DNA from: Branchiostoma floridae
Taxonomy: Eukaryota; Chordata; Leptocardii; Amphioxiformes; Branchiostomatidae
DNA: 32,355 nt
Reading direction: 5' to 3'
Assembly (NCBI RefSeq): GCF_000003815.2
Contig: NC_049993.1
Location: 10,272,264 to 10,304,618, forward strand
Positions 27,225 to 32,355 of this stretch are shown piece by piece (the first letter of the stretch is position 1; each line of letters begins with the position of its first letter). Below the pieces are notes generated by a model, which did not search any database, was not told the origin of the DNA, and worked only from the letters and a program-made list of their open reading frames with translations. The position numbers and the translations under genes are program-made.

Positions 27225-30200
27225 GTGAGTATGGCGGTCGTGTATATTCATTATTAAGTACAAGGCTACTTGTTCTAGTCAGTGTGTGGGCTTTGTACTG
27301 AATAAATGCATTGTATACTGTTGCTCAAAGCATTTTAGAGTTCACTGGTTGAAGTGAAACATGACATGCGGAGAATAACATTACATGTACATTGCACTTG
27401 GGGCGTTAACACATATGACGTGAATAGTTGTTATGCTTCCCTCTGAAGGGACGTTCCTTTTTAATTGCGTTTCCTTGTTCCGTTATGTGTCTGCTGTTTC
27501 CTGGTCTCATGGATTAATTGGAAGCAGGCCAATGCTTCAGTAAGGGAAGTTTAACACTGATATTAGGGCAAACATAGGAAGGTATTCAGCAATATCTCAA
27601 GAGCCGATTAAACGTATACAGGTGTAGAAGATTTTACTTGACTGGCATGGAATTTTAAACTTTAGTGAAGGTTGCTTTATGGTATCATGTTCAGGCAGAC
27701 GCTTGTAAGTTTTCATTATTCGTTTCTAAAAAATAAACTGTAGAAAAATGAGGTGAAAACACTTAACTTCCATGCAATGTCCTTTAAAAGGGGTTTTTAA
27801 AGGACATGGCATGGAAGTAAAGTGTTTTCCCCAGAAAGTTCCGCTGCAGTACCATAACTGGCCGCTAGAGGGCCCAAAATCTAATCGTTTCCAGGTCTCA
27901 TCAAGACCTACCCGCATACTGAATATCAATACTATCCATCCAGGGGTTCTCGAGTTCAATAGTTTCTTTCTTCGTCAACATCGACAATATCAGGGGAAAT
28001 TGAAACCACGACCACATTTATGAATCTTTAACTTCATCACTAGAAAAAAATGGCCGTAATGAAGTCTGCTATGGGGCCAATCAAAATCGTACGACGATGG
28101 AGAAACTTTGAACATGTTCAAAATCTATTTCAGCTCTATTTTTGTCATAGGAGGCTCCCCGGTTTACTATGATTCACCTGCAATTGACGCAGGTACGCTC
28201 TTATGACCTCATCATACGATGCATTACAATCCTTGTGACCACGGCTTTATATATTTAAACCATAGCTTCCGATTCTTCCCCGACTTACGACGTACTGCGC
28301 CAATACCAAGCATAAAACCTCCATCGCAGCCAATCGTACGATTCTTGTGACCGGGGAATTACACAGCATTTTACCAACTTGCTTTTAGTTCTTCCTTTCT
28401 GTCGTATGCGAATGGAACGTCTATAGATAACGTTAGATTACTGTCCAGTCTGCCGTCATTTTATTTAATTGAGGTTCCTGGGAAGATAAAAGCTGCTTGG
28501 TACGGTAGTTGGGTCTCCAATTTTGTTTTTTAAAAATTAAAATTGGCCTAAAAACAGACAAGATGGATCCGTGAAACAAGTCTTTGGATATGTGCCACGG
28601 TGAAGCGAACCACTTTACCCCCTAGCATGCCCTCTGTTCATGCCATGCATGGCGTCTTTCAGGTCTATAGTTGCATTGTACCGCGGTGTATTCCTCTCAA
28701 GTGATCCTCGGGTTAGAATGTGAAGGGACTATCCTCACTTTCAAAGTTATCAATAATGATTGCCTAAATGAATATGTTCCATTTGGAATTCTAAACCTGA
28801 TGGTTAACATACATTGGCATAATACCGGTCGGTTTACTGCAATTTCTCAAGCAATGCTAATTTGGCAAATGATCAACGCATCATGTTCTCCAGTTACATG
28901 TTGCTGTTACAGCTTACCTTTGCCACTTCTTCTGTGTAAATTATTTTGTCTCTCTGGTCCTGCTAAAAACATGATATCGTAATTGGAACACACCGCGGAA
29001 TTGCACGGAGAACGGGCGCGTGGTTGGAAGGGGGTGCACTATACCGGCCGAACGAAACACGGCACAATTAACTGCCGCTATGTACCTTTATACATCCTCT
29101 GTTGTTCCTTTCTTTCCTGTTAGTAGTTGCACAAAACAAAAATCTGCATGAGCATACAAAAAGTCATGAGAAAATGGGCGTATACTGACAAGAATTTTCA
29201 TTTAATTTTGGTCCGTCACAACCGCTATGACGTAAAACTTTTATACTGCTGGCCGTAGCATTAAAAATGGCGGGAAAATGGCGGCGTACGTTCAATTTGA
29301 CCCATTCAGCCGTAGATCCGGGCGATAATGCAACGGTTCCTCACACTTTTACACGAGTTGTAGGTCACCAAAAGAAATTCAAGATTGCTGTTGAATCATG
29401 CTCGTCTTGTGCCGTGAGCACATGTGATTATTATCTACAAATCTGGCGATGAACGTGACAGTGTGTTTGTCCCACGACGAGCTCGCCTGCCCCGAAAATG
29501 ACCTGAAAACTTTTGGCCTTGTTGTCTTCGAATGCATTGTTATCGATGCTTTGTAAATTATGTACTGGACACCTAGATGTCTGAAGTGTGCATACCTCAG
29601 AAATAACTATTGTTGCATGTGTAGATCTCTTTAAGTTCCACTATTTTTAATCGGCCGGTATAAGGCTTATGACCGGTATTATGCCAATGCATGTTATAAG
29701 GTATAACTACGATGTACGCTGTCAAGTGGCACTTCCGGTAATTCAATGCAATGTGTCAGGCAATATGTACCTGCATTTTAGTAGAACCAGGTGGAATGTA
29801 TCATTGCTTGGAATGAATGATTAAGTACGAATACACTTAGCTAAATGCTAAGGAGGTATGTAACTGAAACCTTTAAAAAGTGTTCAGTCACGCAGTCTTA
29901 ATTTGATGTGATAATGGTGGACAAGGTATTGTTTTGGTTTTCATGCATCCCTCTTTCTGGGGGGGGGGGGGGGCGTATTTTGCATTGTCAAGACACAACT
30001 ATATGAAGCTTGAACTTCGATTTTTGATGCTGTCATTATCTAATATAAGATACAAATTGTTCCACGCTGATTTCTTTTGGAGATTGTTTTCATAATATAC
30101 ATAACACTTCCACATGTAACTTTTCTTCAGGTGTAGTAGACGTCACCATCGTCAGTAAGTACCAGTTCTTTGACGAGTCAGCGGACACCTGGCTGTACTG

Positions 30201-30436
30201 TTACTACACGGGTAGTCTTTTGAAACAGAGCAATTACCAGTTCGGTGTAGAGGTCGACACTGGCGAAGGAACAGGGTTTTCCTCAAGGAGATCCACCGGC
30301 TGGCCAACAGGGCGCTGGAATGTGAGAATCTGGGCTGACTCTGGTGACTTCCGGGTCGGGGCATTCTTCTGTCGAGTAAGGACCCCTGACAATAGTCAAA
30401 CCGAAAAGGCCATCACCTTCAAAATGAAGTCACAGG
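27134..30436 (+). CDS. Divergent paralogous Tie-like receptor gene, 5' part only
   Basis: This span includes intron 1 and holds two coding exons, 27134-27224 and 30131-30436. The first gives a 30-residue signal peptide plus one base before GTGAGT; the second gives an Ig-like domain of the same type as the minus-strand gene. Exon lengths (91 and 306) and phases (1 and 1) are identical in both genes. ATG context is ACCATGG. The downstream exons must lie beyond the window if the gene is intact; no Ig2-like exon is found before 32355, whereas in the minus-strand copy Ig2 follows after only 134 bases. It could be a full receptor, a soluble variant or a truncated copy. Confidence 0.75.
27756..27828. 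repeat. 73-bp hairpin with 34-bp arms
   Basis: Bases 27756-27789 pair with 27795-27828 with two mismatches and a five-base loop (GGGGT). Each arm contains ACTTCCATGC/GCATGGAAGT and TCCTTTAAAA/TTTTAAAGGA. It could be a small foldback element or, if transcribed, a microRNA-like stem; sequence alone does not decide. Confidence 0.8.
27840..27960. repeat. Dispersed repeat fragment, second copy
   Basis: Carries GGCCGCTAGAGGGCCCAAAA and GGGGTTCTCGAGTTCAATAG, shared with the fragment at 20820-20940. It directly follows the hairpin, so the two may belong to one element. Confidence 0.5.
30131..30436 (+). CDS. Paralogue exon 2: Ig-like domain 1
   Basis: A 306-base phase 1-1 exon between TTTTCTTCAG and GTGAGT. 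It begins [20 protein letters not shown], has the Ig cysteines in LYCYYTG and GAFFCRV, and ends KAITFKMKSQ. The N-terminal third is nearly identical in DNA to the minus-strand exon at 17752-18057, and the rest has diverged at many codons (for example GFSSRRSTG against MFTRWRGTG). Confidence 0.88.
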
Positions 30437-31631
30437 GTGAGTACGCAACTTGTTCTTGAGCGCATGGTCTTTTTAGCGAATGCCCACAAACGCCCACTCT
30501 AGAGAAGTCCGCGCTGCACGAATCTCATTTTTTTTGCTTGGAATATGTCCACGTTGTGCTCCCATGTATTAATCCTGAGTCTCAAGTCAATCCATTGACC
30601 CGAAGTGACATAAATCAAAGTTTTCCATTATCGATGGTCTTTTTAGCGAACGCCCAGCAAAATGTCTTTTTAGCGAATGCCCACTATATCCACAAAAATA
30701 TCGACCGTCGCGCAATGACACCTAAACCTACCGCCACAAACATGTTCAAGATGGTGTCCCATTGATGTGTACGGAGTTTCCGTGCTTTACAAGCATTTTA
30801 AGTCCCTGTTTTTGGTCAAAATGTACGGCGACGATACTACCATACTTTAACTATAGCAATTCAAAATGGCGGGCACTAGTCATGTGACCTCCTTGCGGGA
30901 CTGTTCTATAAGTATCGCGGGAGGGACTGTTGTAGCATAGCTTCTCATACAACCATTTTAGAGTGAATTCTGAACAAGATTTTCATTTCATAGTGCTATC
31001 ATCTGACTAATATTTACAATGTGGTCATTTTGCTGTGCTATTATTACCCAGGTTTGAGGAACTTAGTGCAAATTTGGATATTGATTCACCTCAGTGCCCA
31101 ATTAATGTACAAAAGGCTCAGACACATTAGTGTTATAAACCTGAATAGGGGCAGGTAACCAATACTAGAAAAACATAGCTATTTATTATTAACAATACTA
31201 TTTACATTATAATAATAACTCTGCACCAAACTGGACTTTTCTTATCTTTATTTATCACAGAAACATTGTTACAATGAGGATTTGATTTGATGAGTATCTG
31301 TTACAGTGTGTACAAACTTATTTCAAATACAAAAATGTATTACGTTTCACTTCCTAAATATTTTTATATTTTTATATTTTTAAGTATTGGAAGAAGTTGA
31401 CACATAAACAATATTAATTGCATTATTTATGTGCAGTAAAATGTGACCACATGCTATCAATAGCCTAATAAAATGTTGGAACATGGCACAAGCGGGCTCC
31501 CCTTCTGAGTACAGAAAGGAAATGTTTTATAACATTTAGTTATGACGTAGAAAATTTCAATTGTAAAATGTACCTTTATTAACATTTACAAACAAATTGT
31601 TTTTTTCTCTTCTTAATAAATGACAACAATA
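30437..31631 (+). other. Start of intron 2 of the paralogue, with a repeated 21-bp motif
   Basis: After the GTGAGT donor, GGTCTTTTTAGCGAAYGCCCA occurs at 30466-30486 and 30636-30656, and a third copy (first bases TG) at 30663-30683. The remainder is AT-rich with no exon found on either strand. Confidence 0.6.
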
Positions 31632-32355
31632 CAGGTAAGTAAGGTGTGTTTCCTTTTATAACAGGCCAGGTAAGACGCCGTACAGGTAGGTAAGGTGTGT
31701 TTCCTTTTATAGCAGACCAGGTAAGACACCGTACAGGTGAGTAAGGTGTGTTTCCTTGACTACAGACTAGGTAAGACACCTTACAGGTGAGCAACGTGTA
31801 TTTCCTTTCATTACAGACCAGGTAAGACACCGTACAGGTGAGTAACGTGTATTTCCTTTGATTACAGACCAGGTAAGACACCGTACAGGTGAGTAAGGTG
31901 TGTTTCCTTGACTACAGACTAGGTAAGACACCGTACAGGTAAGTAACGTGTATTTCCTTTGATTACAGACCAGGTAAGACACCGTACAGGTCAGTAAGGT
32001 GTGTTTCCTTGACTACAGGCCAGGTAAGACACCATACAGGTAAGTAAGGTGTGTTTCCTTTTATAACAGACCAGGTAAGACGCCGTGCAGGTGAGTAACG
32101 TATGTTTCCTTTGATTACAGACCAGGTAAGACACCGTACAGGTGAGTAAGGTGTGTTTCCTTGACTACAGACTAGGTAAGACACCGTACATGTGAGTAAG
32201 GTGTATTTCCTTTGATTGCAGACCAGGTAAGACACCGTACAGGTGAGTAACGTGTATTTCCTTTCATGACAGACCAGGTAAGACACCGTACAGGTGAGTA
32301 AGGTGTGTTTCCTTGACTACAGACTAGGTAAGACACCGTACAGGTGAGTAACGTG
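31632..32355 (+). repeat. Approximately 50-bp minisatellite made of splice-site-like sequence
   Basis: About 14 copies of a 50-51-bp unit run to the window end. Each plus-strand unit has CAGGTGAGT or CAGGTAAGT (donor-like), then GTGTTTCCTTTGATTACAG or a variant (pyrimidine tract plus AG, acceptor-like), then ACCAGGTAAGAC (a second donor-like site), then ACCGTACAG. Units differ at a few positions (TTTTATAACAG, TTGACTACAG, TTTCATGACAG). It lies in sense orientation inside the intron of the paralogue. The repetitive open frames on the minus strand are not credible genes. Confidence 0.92.

Larger units (their letters stand above)
27225..30130 (+). other. Intron 1 of the paralogue
   Basis: A 2.9-kb intron with a good GTGAGT donor and TTTTCTTCAG acceptor. 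It contains the hairpin at 27756-27828, the dispersed repeat at about 27840-27960, a G15 run at 29959-29973 and a cluster of GACGTAAAA (about 29229) with two AAAATGGCGG words at about 29265-29285 that could be CRE/YY1-like sites. No extra exon is supported. Confidence 0.6.

Noticed and set aside
27726-28023. Overlapping open frames on both strands
   Set aside because: They cover the 73-bp hairpin and a dispersed repeat; no splice sites or domain features are visible.
29267-29452. 61-residue open frame starting MAGKWRR
   Set aside because: It has an ATGGCGG start context but no recognisable domain, no good donor at its end and no paralogue in the minus-strand gene. Kept only as a possible YY1-like motif cluster.
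31579-32286. Repetitive minus-strand proteins with YLVCNQRKYTLLTC units
   Set aside because: They arise from the roughly 50-bp minisatellite. Unit length varies between 50 and 51, so the frame drifts, and the splice-like words are all on the other strand.
31632-32355. CRISPR-like array
   Set aside because: Repeats are contiguous with no unique spacers of constant length, and the surrounding DNA is clearly animal.

Overview
The window reads as intron-rich deuterostome genomic DNA. Amphioxus (Branchiostoma) is my best guess, from the short introns, the phase-1 exon mosaic, the many small inverted-repeat elements and the unusual receptor architecture; this is inference, not a database match. 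Nothing is bacterial: there are no operons, ribosome binding sites or CRISPR arrays.

Main content: one large gene on the minus strand, 22516 down to about 5169, which I could follow exon by exon. It has 37 coding exons with consistent splice phases and encodes about 1,958 residues. It is a receptor tyrosine kinase. From the N-terminus: signal peptide; two Ig-like domains and three EGF domains that match the start of Tie-family (angiopoietin) receptors; a PAN/apple-like domain; a complete fibrinogen-related domain; five further EGF-like exons; a 12-residue microexon; five fibronectin type III (FN3) domains, the last with a furin-type RRRKR site; one membrane helix; a SAM domain; and a complete tyrosine kinase. 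A fibrinogen domain is the receptor-binding module of the angiopoietins, so receptor-type and ligand-type modules sit in one predicted polypeptide. The SAM domain lies between the membrane and the kinase, not after the kinase as in Eph receptors.

A second, divergently transcribed paralogue starts on the plus strand at 27134. Only its signal-peptide exon (27134-27224) and first Ig-like exon (30131-30436) lie in the window. Both exons are identical in length and phase to those of the minus-strand gene, and the first 86 bases of the Ig exon are almost identical. The start codons are 4.6 kb apart, head to head, separated by a long TG tract, a TAA-flanked MITE and a foldback element.

Layout: 1-800 satellite repeat and hairpin; 800-5168 non-coding, with repeat and transposon-like blocks; 5169-22516 the receptor gene, with a 2.06-kb TA-flanked inverted-repeat element in its 4.4-kb first intron; 22517-27133 shared intergenic region; 27134-32355 the 5' end of the paralogue, whose second intron ends in a roughly 50-bp minisatellite built from splice-donor-like and splice-acceptor-like sequences that runs off the window end.

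The model rests on reading GT-AG boundaries and frames by eye. There is no transcript evidence here, and the last coding exon and a few donors or acceptors have alternatives that are noted in the entries.
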